Assembly: GCF_000797445.1 (NCBI RefSeq)
Contig: NZ_JSWF01000031.1
Coordinates: 1 to 64,000 of the forward strand
DNA length: 64,000 bases
DNA from: Lacinutrix jangbogonensis
Lineage (GTDB): Bacteria > Bacteroidota > Bacteroidia > Flavobacteriales > Flavobacteriaceae
Direction of reading: 5' to 3'
In this document: in pieces, positions 32,445-42,124 of the stretch
How the letters are laid out: every line of letters starts with the position of its first letter
How positions within the stretch are numbered: position 1 is the stretch's first letter
The notes under the pieces: model-generated
What the model saw: only the letters and a program-made list of their open reading frames with translations
Databases searched by the model: none
What the model was told of the DNA's origin: nothing
Made by a program: the position numbers and the translations under genes

Positions 32445-34394
32445 ATGCAAGAATTACAACTTTCAGATTGGTTACCTACCACTAACAAAGAGGTTAAAAT
32501 ACGTGGTTGGGAAGCGCTAGACGTCATACTATTTAGTGGGGATGCTTATGTGGATCACCCATCGTTTGGACCAGCAGTTATTGGTCGTATTTTAGAAAGT
32601 TATGGTTTGCGTGTTGCCATAGTGCCACAACCTAATGTAAAGGATAATCTCCAGGATTTTGTAAAAATGGGTAAACCAAAATTATTTTTTGGTGTTACAG
32701 GTGGTTGTATGGATCCAATGCTTAGCAATTATAATGCTAATAAAAAGCGAAGAGATAAAGATGCGTACACTCCTAATGGAGACATTGGTTTTAGACCAGA
32801 TTATGCAACAACAGTATATTCTAATATTTTAAAAGATAAATGGCCAGATACTCCAATATTAATAGGTGGTATTGAAGCCTCATTGCGTCGTGTTACTCAT
32901 TATGATTTTTGGAGTGATAAATTGATGCCTTCTATTTTGGAAACGTCTAAGGCAGATATGTTGGTTTACGGTATGGGAGAACAACCATTGCGTGAAGTAG
33001 TGCGCTTATTACAAAAAGGTGTTCCTTTTTCTAGTATTACAACTATTAAGCAAACTGCGGTTTTACTAAATGCCGGTGCTAAAATTCCTAAAAACAGTAA
33101 TTGGGAGGATGTTGAGATCGCTTCTCACGAAGTGTGTTTAAGTGATAAGAAAAAGTACGCCTCTAATTTTAAGGTTATAGAACAAGAGTCTAATAAGTTA
33201 GCTGCAAGACGTATTTTTCAAAAAGTTGGAGATAAGACATTGATGATTAACCCGCCTTGTCCTACTATGACGGAATCTGAAATTGATGCTTCTTTCGAGT
33301 TGCCTTACACAAGAATGCCACACCCAAAATATAATAAGCGTGGACCAATTCCTGCTTATGAAATGATTAAGTTCTCCATCAATATACATCGTGGTTGTTT
33401 TGGTGGTTGTAGTTTTTGTACAATATCTGCACATCAAGGTAAATTTATAGCTTCTAGAAGTCAAGAATCTGTTTTGCGTGAAGTAGATACAGTTGCGAAT
33501 ATGCCAGATTTTAAAGGTTATCTTTCAGATATTGGTGGGCCAAGTGCCAACATGTATAAAATGAAAGGTAAAGTACAGTCTATTTGCGATAAATGTGTAG
33601 CACCTAGTTGTATTTCACCAGTAATATGTAGCAATTTAGATACGTCGCACAAGCCGTTAACCGACTTGTATAAAGCGGTAGATAAGCATCCAAAAGTTAA
33701 GAAGTCATTTATAGGTTCTGGTATTCGTCATGATATGTTAGTGCCAGAGTTTAATAAAAATGCAGATCCTAAAGAGTTAGACGATTATACCGAGGAAGTG
33801 ATGACTAAGCACGTTTCCGGACGACTTAAAGTAGCGCCGGAACATACTAGTGATCCTGTTCTAAAACTGATGCGTAAACCATCGTTTACATACTTCCATA
33901 AGTTTAAAGAACGTTTTGATAAGATTAATATCGCGAAGAATTTAAAGCTTCAATTAATACCGTACTTTATCTCTAATCATCCTGCTTGCGAAGTCGAAGA
34001 CATGGCTAACTTAGCTGCCGAAACTAAAGATATGGGTTTCCAATTAGAGCAAGTACAAGGTTTTACGCCAACACCAATGACGGTGGCTACCGTTATTTAT
34101 TATAGTGGATATCATCCGTATACGCTTAAAAAAGTAAGTACACCTATATCGCAAAAAGAAAAAGACGAACAACACCGTTTTTTCTTTTGGTATAAAGAGG
34201 AGAATAAAGCATGGATAAAAAAGACCTTAAATAAGTTAGGGCGTGAAGACTTATTGAAAGTTTTACTTCCGGAAAAAAGCGAAAAATGGCGTAAAAACAA
34301 GCCTAAAGGTGATGCTAAGAATACTTATAATGACGCCATTCCTTTTAATAAGAGAAAGGAAAAGGCGACTTTTAGGACTAAAAAGAAGAGGTAG
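32445..34394 (+). CDS. YgiQ family radical SAM protein
   Basis: The protein is about 649 residues from the ATG at 32445; a TTG three codons upstream is possible. The N-terminal domain resembles the family's cobalamin-like region (DVILFSGDAYVDHPSFGPAVIGRILE). The radical SAM core carries the cluster motif CFGGCSFC (Cx3Cx2C), and TVATVIYYSGYHPYT lies near the end. The C-terminus is rich in Lys/Arg. The family is widespread and its reaction is unknown. It converges with the methyltransferase gene, with stop codons directly adjacent. Confidence 0.9.
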   Translation: MQELQLSDWLPTTNKEVKIRGWEALDVILFSGDAYVDHPSFGPAVIGRILESYGLRVAIVPQPNVKDNLQDFVKMGKPKLFFGVTGGCMDPMLSNYNANKKRRDKDAYTPNGDIGFRPDYATTVYSNILKDKWPDTPILIGGIEASLRRVTHYDFWSDKLMPSILETSKADMLVYGMGEQPLREVVRLLQKGVPFSSITTIKQTAVLLNAGAKIPKNSNWEDVEIASHEVCLSDKKKYASNFKVIEQESNKLAARRIFQKVGDKTLMINPPCPTMTESEIDASFELPYTRMPHPKYNKRGPIPAYEMIKFSINIHRGCFGGCSFCTISAHQGKFIASRSQESVLREVDTVANMPDFKGYLSDIGGPSANMYKMKGKVQSICDKCVAPSCISPVICSNLDTSHKPLTDLYKAVDKHPKVKKSFIGSGIRHDMLVPEFNKNADPKELDDYTEEVMTKHVSGRLKVAPEHTSDPVLKLMRKPSFTYFHKFKERFDKINIAKNLKLQLIPYFISNHPACEVEDMANLAAETKDMGFQLEQVQGFTPTPMTVATVIYYSGYHPYTLKKVSTPISQKEKDEQHRFFFWYKEENKAWIKKTLNKLGREDLLKVLLPEKSEKWRKNKPKGDAKNTYNDAIPFNKRKEKATFRTKKKR

Positions 34395-35345
34395 TTATGT
34401 TTTTTCGTTTTTTAATACCAATGTTCCTCTTTGGTATTTTTGTAATTCTTTAATATAATCCTTGTTTTTGTATTGATTAATAATGTCTTTATGGATGTCT
34501 TTTTTCTTTAATGGCTTCTGGTTTTTGTAATTTTCTCCAATAAAATCAATACATTTTATATTGTTTTCTTTAGTTAGATCTAAATAAAATATATAGCTCA
34601 ATCTATTGGTGTAAGCTATCGAGTTTCCTGCCCAAAACTGCCAAGTTTTGTTGCTATATTTTAAAAAATTAAATTCAGAAATATCTTTATCTTGAAAAGA
34701 ACCAGGATTAGTGAAATGGTCTATAAAATTAATAGTGTGCACCGAATATGCATCTTGTTTTAGCCATATTGGGAATTTTGAAAACAATTCTTTTAACTTA
34801 TTTGGTTGAATGTGTTCGAATACCACTTGGGAATAGAGATAATCAAATTTTATATTTAAGTTGTCAATGCTCTCAATGGAGTATCCTGGAATGTACTTAA
34901 TATTACAATAATTCAAAATTTGATTTAAAGTATTAAACGATTGGATTTTGTCTATTCTGTGGTTTAGCTCTTCTTCGTTGTAAATACTATTCTCAATTAA
35001 TTCACTTTTTACTTTATTAATATTATCTCTAGTAAATTGTTTTTTGAATGTTTTACAATTAACATCCTGTGTAATATCTACAGTGATAATTTGTTTAAAG
35101 CCTAAAAGATATAAAGTTAATGGAGCTGTTAAAGAATAGCCCGTACCTATTTCTAAAGCGGTAAGATTTTTAGAGTTATAATCAAGTTTTATTTCTTTAT
35201 ACTTTCTTATGCATTCTAAAAACTGATATTTAAAAACATTTTTATGATAGTTTTTATTTCTCGTGGCAGGAATGTGATTAAGCTTGTCTCCTAAAGGAAA
35301 GAGAGAGAGCATATTTTGTAGTAGTGCTTTAAATTTCCAATTCAT
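34395..35345 (-). CDS. Class I SAM-dependent methyltransferase-like protein
   Basis: This 316-residue protein has a Rossmann motif I at TALEIGTGYSLTAPLTLYLLG near residue 63, with a following acidic strand end (TVDIT). The later YLYSQVVFEHIQ matches a motif around the post-motif II region. The target is unknown. It opens the surface-glycan locus at its left edge, divergent from the carbamoyltransferase gene, so a glycan substituent or sugar is a plausible substrate. Confidence 0.65.
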   Translation of the reverse strand: MNWKFKALLQNMLSLFPLGDKLNHIPATRNKNYHKNVFKYQFLECIRKYKEIKLDYNSKNLTALEIGTGYSLTAPLTLYLLGFKQIITVDITQDVNCKTFKKQFTRDNINKVKSELIENSIYNEEELNHRIDKIQSFNTLNQILNYCNIKYIPGYSIESIDNLNIKFDYLYSQVVFEHIQPNKLKELFSKFPIWLKQDAYSVHTINFIDHFTNPGSFQDKDISEFNFLKYSNKTWQFWAGNSIAYTNRLSYIFYLDLTKENNIKCIDFIGENYKNQKPLKKKDIHKDIINQYKNKDYIKELQKYQRGTLVLKNEKT

Positions 35346-35481
35346 TTTTAATGAAGAACCTTAAGATGTAACAATATTAATATATTGGACTAAATTATAT
35401 AAATTTAGTTTATTAAGTTAAGACATTAATATTTTTTAAAATCTAATATTTTATATTCGCTAAATATTCTATTTTTTATTT

Positions 35482-37230
35482 ATGTTTATACTCGGTATTT
35501 CTTGTTTTTATCATGATTCTGCAGCGGCTTTACTAAAAGATGGTGTTATTATTTCAGCAGCTCAAGAGGAGCGTTTTACAAGAATAAAACACGATAAAGC
35601 CTTTCCTGAAAAAGCTGTTGAATTTTGCTTAAAAAAGAATAATATTTCAATAGATGATGTCGAATTAATAGTTTTTTATGAAAAACCTTTTGTTAAGTTC
35701 GATCGTATTATTAATACGCTACAGTTTCAAGTTCCAACTACATTTTCATTGTTTCGAAAAACAATTTTGTCGTGGCTAAAGAATAAATTATGGGTTTCTA
35801 GCATTATTAAAAGCACATTAAATTATAATGGAGAGGTTATTTATAGTGCACATCACGAATCTCATGCTGCAGGAACCTTTTTTACTTCGCCTTTTAAAGA
35901 AAGTGCGATATTAACTATAGATGGTGTTGGTGAAAAAGCATGCACAACTATTGCTATTGGTAAGGCTAATAAAATCTCCATGTTAAAAGAACAGCAATAT
36001 CCTCATTCTATTGGTTTGCTGTATTCTGCATTCACTCAATATTGTGGCTTTAAAGTAAATTCGGGAGAGTATAAATTAATGGGCTTAGCACCTTATGGAA
36101 AGCCTATTTATAAGCATTTAATTTTAGAGCATTTTGTAAGTTATAATGATCAAGGTGTTATTGAGTTAAATATGAAGTATTTTTCGTTTGAAAAAGGGAA
36201 ATCAACAATAAATAAAGATTTTTGTAGCGTTTTTAATAGAAATGCGAGAGCCGCAGATGCAGAAATGGATGCCTTTTATTTTGATGTTGCCAGTTCTATT
36301 CAAGCACTAATAGAAGATATAATTATCTGCCTTGTTAGTTATGCAAAAGAAATCACACAGATGGATAATCTATGTTTATCTGGTGGCGTCGCATTAAATT
36401 GTAAAGCTAATGGAGCGCTTTTAGAAAAAAACAGCTTTAAAAATATTTGGGTTCAACCCGCTTCTGGTGACGCAGGTTGTGCTGTTGGTGCAGCTTATGT
36501 TGGGTGGAATCATTTTTTAAAGAAAGAAAGAGTTTATTTAAAAGACTCTTTAAAAAGTCAAGTTTATATAGGGTCGTCATATTCTAATACTCAAATTGAA
36601 CCAATTTTAAAGGCGTATAATTTAAATTATAAAAATTTAAATGAAGATACGCTTTGTGATAGTGTTGCAGAAGCATTACACCAGAAAAAAATTATTGGTT
36701 GGTTTCAAGGCGCAATGGAATTTGGACCAAGAGCATTAGGACACCGAAGTATTTTGGCAAGTCCCTTGTTTAGTGACATGAAAAAACATGTTAATTTAAA
36801 CATTAAATTTAGAGAAGGTTTTAGACCCTTTGCGCCAATTGTTTTAGAAGAAGATAGTAAGACTTGGTTTTCTAATTGTGAGGTTTCTAAATATATGTTA
36901 TTCACCTATAAAACGGATAAAAAGGAAGCTATTCCTTCTTGTGTTCATGAAGATAATACTGCTAGAGTACAAACGCTAAATAAAGATGAAAATCCACGAT
37001 TGCATAAATTAATTAGTGCGTTTAAAACAAAAACTAATTGTCCTGTTTTAATAAATACTTCGTTTAATGTAAGAGGAGAGCCTATTGTTGAGTCTCCTAT
37101 TGATGCTTTAAAGTGTTTTTTTCAAACAGGAATGGATATATTGGTGATGGAAAATTTTATACTTTTAAAAGAAGATAATTTGGAAGTAGCCGAGGTTTTA
37201 ACTAAAAAAGTGCTTTATGAGTTGGATTAA
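35482..37230 (+). CDS. NodU/CmcH-family O-carbamoyltransferase
   Basis: This 582-residue enzyme is expected to transfer carbamoyl from carbamoyl phosphate, via carbamoyl adenylate, to a hydroxyl. The N-terminal Kae1/YrdC-associated domain starts ILGISCFYHDSAAALL and has the metal-binding H-H-E-S-H-A-A near residue 127, with TIDGVGE after it. The C-terminal domain shows GWFQGAMEFGPRALGHRSIL near 413 and NTSFNVRGEPIVESP near 530. SxtJ and DUF5989 genes follow in overlap, an arrangement typical for this family in surface polysaccharide loci. Confidence 0.9.
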   Translation: MFILGISCFYHDSAAALLKDGVIISAAQEERFTRIKHDKAFPEKAVEFCLKKNNISIDDVELIVFYEKPFVKFDRIINTLQFQVPTTFSLFRKTILSWLKNKLWVSSIIKSTLNYNGEVIYSAHHESHAAGTFFTSPFKESAILTIDGVGEKACTTIAIGKANKISMLKEQQYPHSIGLLYSAFTQYCGFKVNSGEYKLMGLAPYGKPIYKHLILEHFVSYNDQGVIELNMKYFSFEKGKSTINKDFCSVFNRNARAADAEMDAFYFDVASSIQALIEDIIICLVSYAKEITQMDNLCLSGGVALNCKANGALLEKNSFKNIWVQPASGDAGCAVGAAYVGWNHFLKKERVYLKDSLKSQVYIGSSYSNTQIEPILKAYNLNYKNLNEDTLCDSVAEALHQKKIIGWFQGAMEFGPRALGHRSILASPLFSDMKKHVNLNIKFREGFRPFAPIVLEEDSKTWFSNCEVSKYMLFTYKTDKKEAIPSCVHEDNTARVQTLNKDENPRLHKLISAFKTKTNCPVLINTSFNVRGEPIVESPIDALKCFFQTGMDILVMENFILLKEDNLEVAEVLTKKVLYELD

Positions 37231-37627
37231 CGAAACGATAGAAAAAACGTTAACAAATGCAAAACAACCGAAAAAGTTGTTTCAGTTTGGAGTACTTATT
37301 ATTGCTGTTTTGCTAATAGGGTTAGTGCTTTCTTTTTATAAGCATGGTTTTATTTTTGATACAAATCAATTGGTAATTGCTAGTTTACTTGGATTAAGTT
37401 TGTGTATTACCTTTTTATTTAGAACTCTATGGACGCCATTCCTATTTATTTGGCTATGTTTTGGTGAAATTTTAGGTTTATTTACTAGTACATTAATATT
37501 GGGAATTGTATATTTTTTAATATTTTCTCCCATCGCTTTTATTATTAATTTAACGGGTAAAAAAGAGCGTTATAAATCAGGCTGGTTAAAAGGGTATGTA
37601 AATGAAGATTATAAAAATTTAGGATAA
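37217..37627 (+). CDS. SxtJ family membrane protein
   Basis: This 136-residue protein has about three hydrophobic helices (residues 24-42, 50-70 and 75-108) and a C-terminal WLKGYVNEDYKNLG. It starts 14 nt inside the carbamoyltransferase gene, so the two are coupled. SxtJ-family proteins regularly accompany carbamoyltransferases; their function is not known. The name comes from a saxitoxin cluster and does not imply toxin synthesis here. Confidence 0.8.
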   Translation: MSWINETIEKTLTNAKQPKKLFQFGVLIIAVLLIGLVLSFYKHGFIFDTNQLVIASLLGLSLCITFLFRTLWTPFLFIWLCFGEILGLFTSTLILGIVYFLIFSPIAFIINLTGKKERYKSGWLKGYVNEDYKNLG

Positions 37628-37629
37628 TT

Positions 37630-37788
37630 ATGAGTAAGTATAAAACATTAAAACAATTAGCACGTTTTTTAATACAACAGAAGAAGTTTTGGCTAGTCCC
37701 TATTATTATCGTCCTATTTCTATTAACGTTATTAGTTGTTTTTGCTGAGAATTCCGTTATCGCACCTTTTGTATATACTTTGTTTTAG
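37630..37788 (+). CDS. DUF5989 family single-pass membrane protein
   Basis: This 52-residue ORF has a basic start (KYKTLKQLARFLIQQKKFWL) and one hydrophobic helix (VPIIIVLFLLTLLVVFA), ending in APFVYTLF. It begins 2 nt after the SxtJ gene. Tiny proteins of this form follow SxtJ in carbamoyltransferase operons. They probably help assemble the membrane complex, but no function is proven. Confidence 0.8.
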   Translation: MSKYKTLKQLARFLIQQKKFWLVPIIIVLFLLTLLVVFAENSVIAPFVYTLF

Positions 37789-37800
37789 AATAGAGTGCAT

Positions 37801-38808
37801 ATGAAACGACTAAGAAAGATTATCAGGTACTTTATCAATGTAGTGATAGTACTTTTTATTACACTTCTTGGTTTTGAATTGTGCTATAGGTTTAGTGTTA
37901 TTGATTTTTATGCTTCGGAAAAAAACGGGTTAAATACTTCTGTAGATTTAAAAAACGATAGTATAGATGTACTGGTTTTTGGCGATTCGTTTTCTGCTAC
38001 AGCACCAGAAATAAATTATCTAGATAAAATTAGAAATCAAAACAAGAAACGTAGCATTATTAATCTTAGTATTCCTGGAACTGGTATTAAACAGGCAAAT
38101 ACTTTCGCGAAAAAACAAATTAAAAAATATAATCCAAAAGTTGTCATCTATCAGGTTTATGTTGGGAACGATTTATTAGATGTTAACCATTTGTTTGATC
38201 TTGAAAATGTTTCAATTTTAAGAAATTTATATTGGGAACTTTCCGATCATTTTTTGAGCCTTTCTTACCTTAATCATAAGGCAACTGTTTTTAAACCAAG
38301 AATAAACAGCAGAGCTGTAACCATGCCAATGAAGGATTTTTCTAAACAATTTTATAACGATAAGACTAAGCTTTTATTTAATATAGATGCTTCCTATGTT
38401 GAAAAAGCTGTTTCTTTAACCGAAAATTTTTCTAAACGTTACACTGCTTGGGTTTCAGAAATGGAAGACTTTTTAAATGTAATTCCAGAGGAAACAAAAG
38501 TATATATCGTATGGATTCCAAATTGTGCACAGGTCAACGATTACTATTTGCAAAACATGGAAACATTAGGTGCTAATTTTAATAGTAAAGAAAGCTTTAA
38601 GCAAGAAAACTATTCGTTTTATTTTCAAGCAACTCAAGATTTGAGCCTTTTTAAAAACGTAAAGCATTTAAATGTTTTACCGCAATTAAGGATGAAGGAT
38701 CATATTGATTATAGAACGTACTTCGCAAACGATCCACATATTAATAATAATGGTAATGTTGTTTTAAGTAATTATTTACTTAGTAGCATTCCTGAATTAC
38801 TAAACTAA
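37801..38808 (+). CDS. Membrane-anchored SGNH-hydrolase-like protein 1
   Basis: About 335 residues from the ATG at 37801; a GTG at 37795 is possible. An N-terminal membrane anchor (residues 10-28) precedes an SGNH fold with block I GDSFSA near residues 61-66 (Ser63) and a late DPHINNNGN that supplies the catalytic Asp/His. Related proteins esterify or de-esterify cell-surface polysaccharides (AlgJ/AlgX or PatB-like acetylation). It is last in the carbamoyltransferase operon. The substrate is unknown. Confidence 0.7.
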   Translation: MKRLRKIIRYFINVVIVLFITLLGFELCYRFSVIDFYASEKNGLNTSVDLKNDSIDVLVFGDSFSATAPEINYLDKIRNQNKKRSIINLSIPGTGIKQANTFAKKQIKKYNPKVVIYQVYVGNDLLDVNHLFDLENVSILRNLYWELSDHFLSLSYLNHKATVFKPRINSRAVTMPMKDFSKQFYNDKTKLLFNIDASYVEKAVSLTENFSKRYTAWVSEMEDFLNVIPEETKVYIVWIPNCAQVNDYYLQNMETLGANFNSKESFKQENYSFYFQATQDLSLFKNVKHLNVLPQLRMKDHIDYRTYFANDPHINNNGNVVLSNYLLSSIPELLN

Positions 38809-39956
38809 TTTATAGAATCCTTTTTTATCAATGCGGTTTCTATACTTTCAAAAATTGTTTTTGCAACTAACTTATTTCCTAGTTCTCCAGTATGGCAAAA
38901 ATCTGTAAAAATGGTTTGTTTAGCATTATCAAATACATCGCTAATATCAATAAAAGTACTGTCATTTTGCATTAAAGAGTCGTTACGGACATTTGCGTAA
39001 GACAGATTATATAAATTTTTATAATACTGCTGATCTTTAAAATACCCTTGTTCAGCAGTTGTTAAATTCTTTTTTGAATAAATATTAGGTTGCATAAAAT
39101 TATAAGCTTTAAAACCATATTCATTTTCTAAACTTTTTGAAATTTTAACATAACCAATATACGTTTGTGCAATGTCCGTTGCCAAAGCACTTGGTCGTTC
39201 TTTTAATTGTATATATTCAATATCTGTAAAGAGTTTTCGTTGCATTGTTGTAATGAATCTGTATAAATGACTTGACGTAATCATTAGCTTAATACGCCTT
39301 TTATAACTGTGTGCGATTTTAAATTCTTTCTTCCTATTATAAGCGTTTGTAGGTGTTCCAGCCTCATTATTTTGATGCGCAGAAATGATTTCGTTTACGC
39401 CATCATAAAAAATCACAATATCAGGAATATTGTTTTTAATTAATTCTCTTTGAAGTTGAATGTTTTCTGTAGCACGTGTATAGCCATGACATCCAAAATT
39501 TGTAATAGCTACATTTTTTTCTGGAAAAGTAGTGTTAATTAATTTTGATAATTCTGATGGGATTGTGTAATCGTCACGCGAGCCAGCACTATACATTGTA
39601 GAACCTCCAAAGCAAAATATTTTTAATGCAGTTACCGAATCTTTTAAACTTGGATTAGCCGTTTTTCTAATACCATTTAAATCAATGGTATTGTGTTTGC
39701 CATTCATAGGTTTAAAACGATAATGTAAATAGGGTTCCCATTCCATGTCCTGTTGGCGAAGTTCTCTAAATATTTCTTTCACAGTTTCCGCATCTAAAGC
39801 ATCATACGCTCCAGAAGCAATTATACGTTCTGTGTTTTTATCAACACCGCTTTCGTCTCGATAGCTATAAAAAATGCCTAATCCAATTTCTAATAATAGA
39901 AAAATAACCAGCATATTTCTGAATAAAGTATAAGCAAATTTGAGTTTGTTTTTCAA
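38805..39956 (-). CDS. Membrane-anchored SGNH-hydrolase-like protein 2
   Basis: This 383-residue protein has an N-terminal anchor (about 9-29), block I FGGSTMYSAG near residue 114 with Gly-Gly-Ser-Thr instead of Gly-Asp-Ser, block III-like YDGVNEI near 190, and D-F-C-H near the C-terminus as the Asp/His pair. It is a close paralogue of the next gene, which lies 33 nt upstream, so the pair is a tandem duplication. Probably periplasmic; acyl or sulfate ester chemistry on glycans is the likely theme. Confidence 0.7.
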   Translation of the reverse strand: MKNKLKFAYTLFRNMLVIFLLLEIGLGIFYSYRDESGVDKNTERIIASGAYDALDAETVKEIFRELRQQDMEWEPYLHYRFKPMNGKHNTIDLNGIRKTANPSLKDSVTALKIFCFGGSTMYSAGSRDDYTIPSELSKLINTTFPEKNVAITNFGCHGYTRATENIQLQRELIKNNIPDIVIFYDGVNEIISAHQNNEAGTPTNAYNRKKEFKIAHSYKRRIKLMITSSHLYRFITTMQRKLFTDIEYIQLKERPSALATDIAQTYIGYVKISKSLENEYGFKAYNFMQPNIYSKKNLTTAEQGYFKDQQYYKNLYNLSYANVRNDSLMQNDSTFIDISDVFDNAKQTIFTDFCHTGELGNKLVAKTIFESIETALIKKDSIN

Positions 39957-39989
39957 GGTCCTAATGATATGTGTTATTAGTTGTTTCTG

Positions 39990-41144
39990 TTAATTTTGTA
40001 GATCCCGTTTTGGATCCAATTCAGGTTTTAAGTATGAAAATATTTTTTTTGCTACCAACAGATTTCCAAGTTCTCCAGTATGGCAAAAATCTATATAAAT
40101 CGTTTTCTCTTCGGTGTCAAAGATATTGCTTATGTCAACAAATGTAATGTCTTTGCTCATTAGAGAATTTTTTCGAATTGTTTCATACGACAAGTCATAT
40201 AGGTTTTTAAAATACTGTTGCTCCTTGAAATATTCCTTTTCTACTTTAGTTAAGTTTTTTTTTGAATAAATATGCGGCTGCATAAAATTAAATACTTTAA
40301 AACCGTGCGCATGCTCTAAGCTTTTAGAAAGCTTTACATAGCCTATGTAGGTTTCTGCAATGTCTTTGGCTAAGGATTCTTTTAAACGCTTGTCAGGTAC
40401 GTATGCTGAATGTGAAGAAACTTGTTGTACTATCTTATTTTTAAACCTATTTAAATTACTTGATGTAATCATCATTTTAATCCGTTTTTTGTAGCTATGG
40501 GCAACTTTAAATTCATGCCTACGATTAGAAGAATTGGCAGGTATTCCAGCTTCTTTTCCATGATATGCAGAAATGATTTCGTTGACGCCATCATAAAAAA
40601 TAACAATATCAGGAATGTTGTTTTTAATTAATTCTTTTTGAAGTTGAATGTTTTCTGTAGCACGTGTATAGCCGTGACAACCAAAATTTGTAATCGCTAT
40701 ATTTTGGTTTGGAAATGAAGTGTATATTAATTGGGATAATTCTGAAGGAATTGTATGTGCGTCTCGTGCACCCGAACTATACATTGTAGAACCGCCAAAA
40801 CAAAATATTTTTAAGGCAGTTGTCGAATCTTTTATACTAGGATTTACTGTTTTTCGAATGCCATTAACATCAATCGTATTGTGTTTACCATTCATTGGTT
40901 TTAGGCGGTAATGCAAATAAGATTCCCATTGCATGTCTTGAGAACGCACCTCTCTAAACATTTCTTTTATAGATTCATCATCCAAATTATCATACACATT
41001 AGAAGCAATAATTTTTTCAGCATAGAGCTCAATATTATGGTTATCGTAGTAAATATAAAAGATACCTAAACCAATTTCTAATACGAAGAAAAGGATAAGT
41101 ACATTTCTAAATATGATATAAGTGAATTTGAGTTTACTTTTCAC
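39990..41144 (-). CDS. Membrane-anchored SGNH-hydrolase-like protein 3
   Basis: This 384-residue tandem paralogue of the gene at 38805 has the same anchor, FGGSTMYSSG, FGCHGYTRATENIQLQ, YDGVNEI and D-F-C-H-T-G-E-L-G-N. The two proteins are similar throughout, with most differences in the middle (residues 220-260). It lies 12 nt after the acyltransferase-3 gene. Two diverging copies suggest related but distinct acceptor positions. Confidence 0.7.
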   Translation of the reverse strand: MKSKLKFTYIIFRNVLILFFVLEIGLGIFYIYYDNHNIELYAEKIIASNVYDNLDDESIKEMFREVRSQDMQWESYLHYRLKPMNGKHNTIDVNGIRKTVNPSIKDSTTALKIFCFGGSTMYSSGARDAHTIPSELSQLIYTSFPNQNIAITNFGCHGYTRATENIQLQKELIKNNIPDIVIFYDGVNEIISAYHGKEAGIPANSSNRRHEFKVAHSYKKRIKMMITSSNLNRFKNKIVQQVSSHSAYVPDKRLKESLAKDIAETYIGYVKLSKSLEHAHGFKVFNFMQPHIYSKKNLTKVEKEYFKEQQYFKNLYDLSYETIRKNSLMSKDITFVDISNIFDTEEKTIYIDFCHTGELGNLLVAKKIFSYLKPELDPKRDLQN

Positions 41145-41156
41145 AGATTGAATAGT

Positions 41157-42119
41157 TTATAATATATATTTTAATTTCTTGTTCATTTGAATAAGTAAAT
41201 AACTCGCAATTACTGATAGTATAATTGTTGCTATTGTTAAGGGAGTCGCTTCTAATTTGAAAAAACTGGTGATTAAAACAATAATTAATGGATGTATTAA
41301 ATAGAGTGCTATTGAATACGATGATAGTAATTTGCTATCTAAACTTGAAGTTATCTTATGCGAAAATGATACCAATAATAACATTGGACCAAATACTAAA
41401 AAGGAAATGCTCATATTTAATGAAGCTTTCGAATTCACATAATAGTTTATTAAACTTTCTGCTAAAAGAAATACAAAGCTTAAAACTAAAAACATAATTG
41501 TTTGTCTTTTCTTAAGTTTTAAATGAAAATTAGAGCGACGAATGACATAGCCAATACTTAAAAATGGCAATGCAAAGAATAAAAAATTACGATGTAATGG
41601 CGGGAAATTAATCAACTTGGCAAGCATCGCTTGTTTAGCAAAAACTTCAAAATTACTAAGTGTTTGAATGGTGTAACCAATTAAATAGAGCAATAGTGCG
41701 ATTATCAACAATTGTTTATTTGATAATTTCTGGAAGGTATACAGCAACAAACCACCTAAAATAAGTGCTGCCAAATACCATAAATGGTTAAATCCAAATA
41801 GTAATGTAGGAATTATTTTCACAAAACGCTCTTGTACAGGTGTAATCCAAAAATAGACAAAAATCAACATCCAAATAAGGTATAAGATACCAACGCGTTT
41901 GCTCCATGTTTTAATGCGGTCATTCTGAAAAACGGAATATAAAAAGAAACCATTAATACAGAAAAAGAACGGGATTGGAATTCGAAATAAACCATTACAA
42001 GTCAAATGATATGCGATTTTATTTAGGTCAAATAAAAATCCGCAATGCACAGCAATAATAGCAACGGCAGCGATAACTTTTAAAATGTCTAACAGTATGT
42101 TTCGCGAAGTGGTTTGCAA
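41157..42119 (-). CDS. Acyltransferase-3 family membrane protein
   Basis: This 320-residue protein has about ten membrane helices. It begins NILLDILKVIAAVAIIAVHCG, with the family's early His, and includes FFCINGFFLY near residue 52. Family members move acetyl groups from the cytoplasm to periplasmic glycans, often handing them to SGNH partners. The adjacent SGNH genes at 38805 and 39990, in the same direction with short gaps, fit such a pair. Confidence 0.85.
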   Translation of the reverse strand: MQTTSRNILLDILKVIAAVAIIAVHCGFLFDLNKIAYHLTCNGLFRIPIPFFFCINGFFLYSVFQNDRIKTWSKRVGILYLIWMLIFVYFWITPVQERFVKIIPTLLFGFNHLWYLAALILGGLLLYTFQKLSNKQLLIIALLLYLIGYTIQTLSNFEVFAKQAMLAKLINFPPLHRNFLFFALPFLSIGYVIRRSNFHLKLKKRQTIMFLVLSFVFLLAESLINYYVNSKASLNMSISFLVFGPMLLLVSFSHKITSSLDSKLLSSYSIALYLIHPLIIVLITSFFKLEATPLTIATIILSVIASYLLIQMNKKLKYIL

Positions 42120-42124
42120 AGCTT

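Noticed and set aside
35482-37788. Saxitoxin-type biosynthesis suggested by the SxtJ-like gene
   Set aside because: SxtJ and carbamoyltransferase pairs are common in polysaccharide loci, and no PKS-like or amidinotransferase genes are present.
37795-37800. GTG start of the first SGNH gene
   Set aside because: An ATG two codons later gives the same signal anchor and is the commoner start; the difference is trivial.
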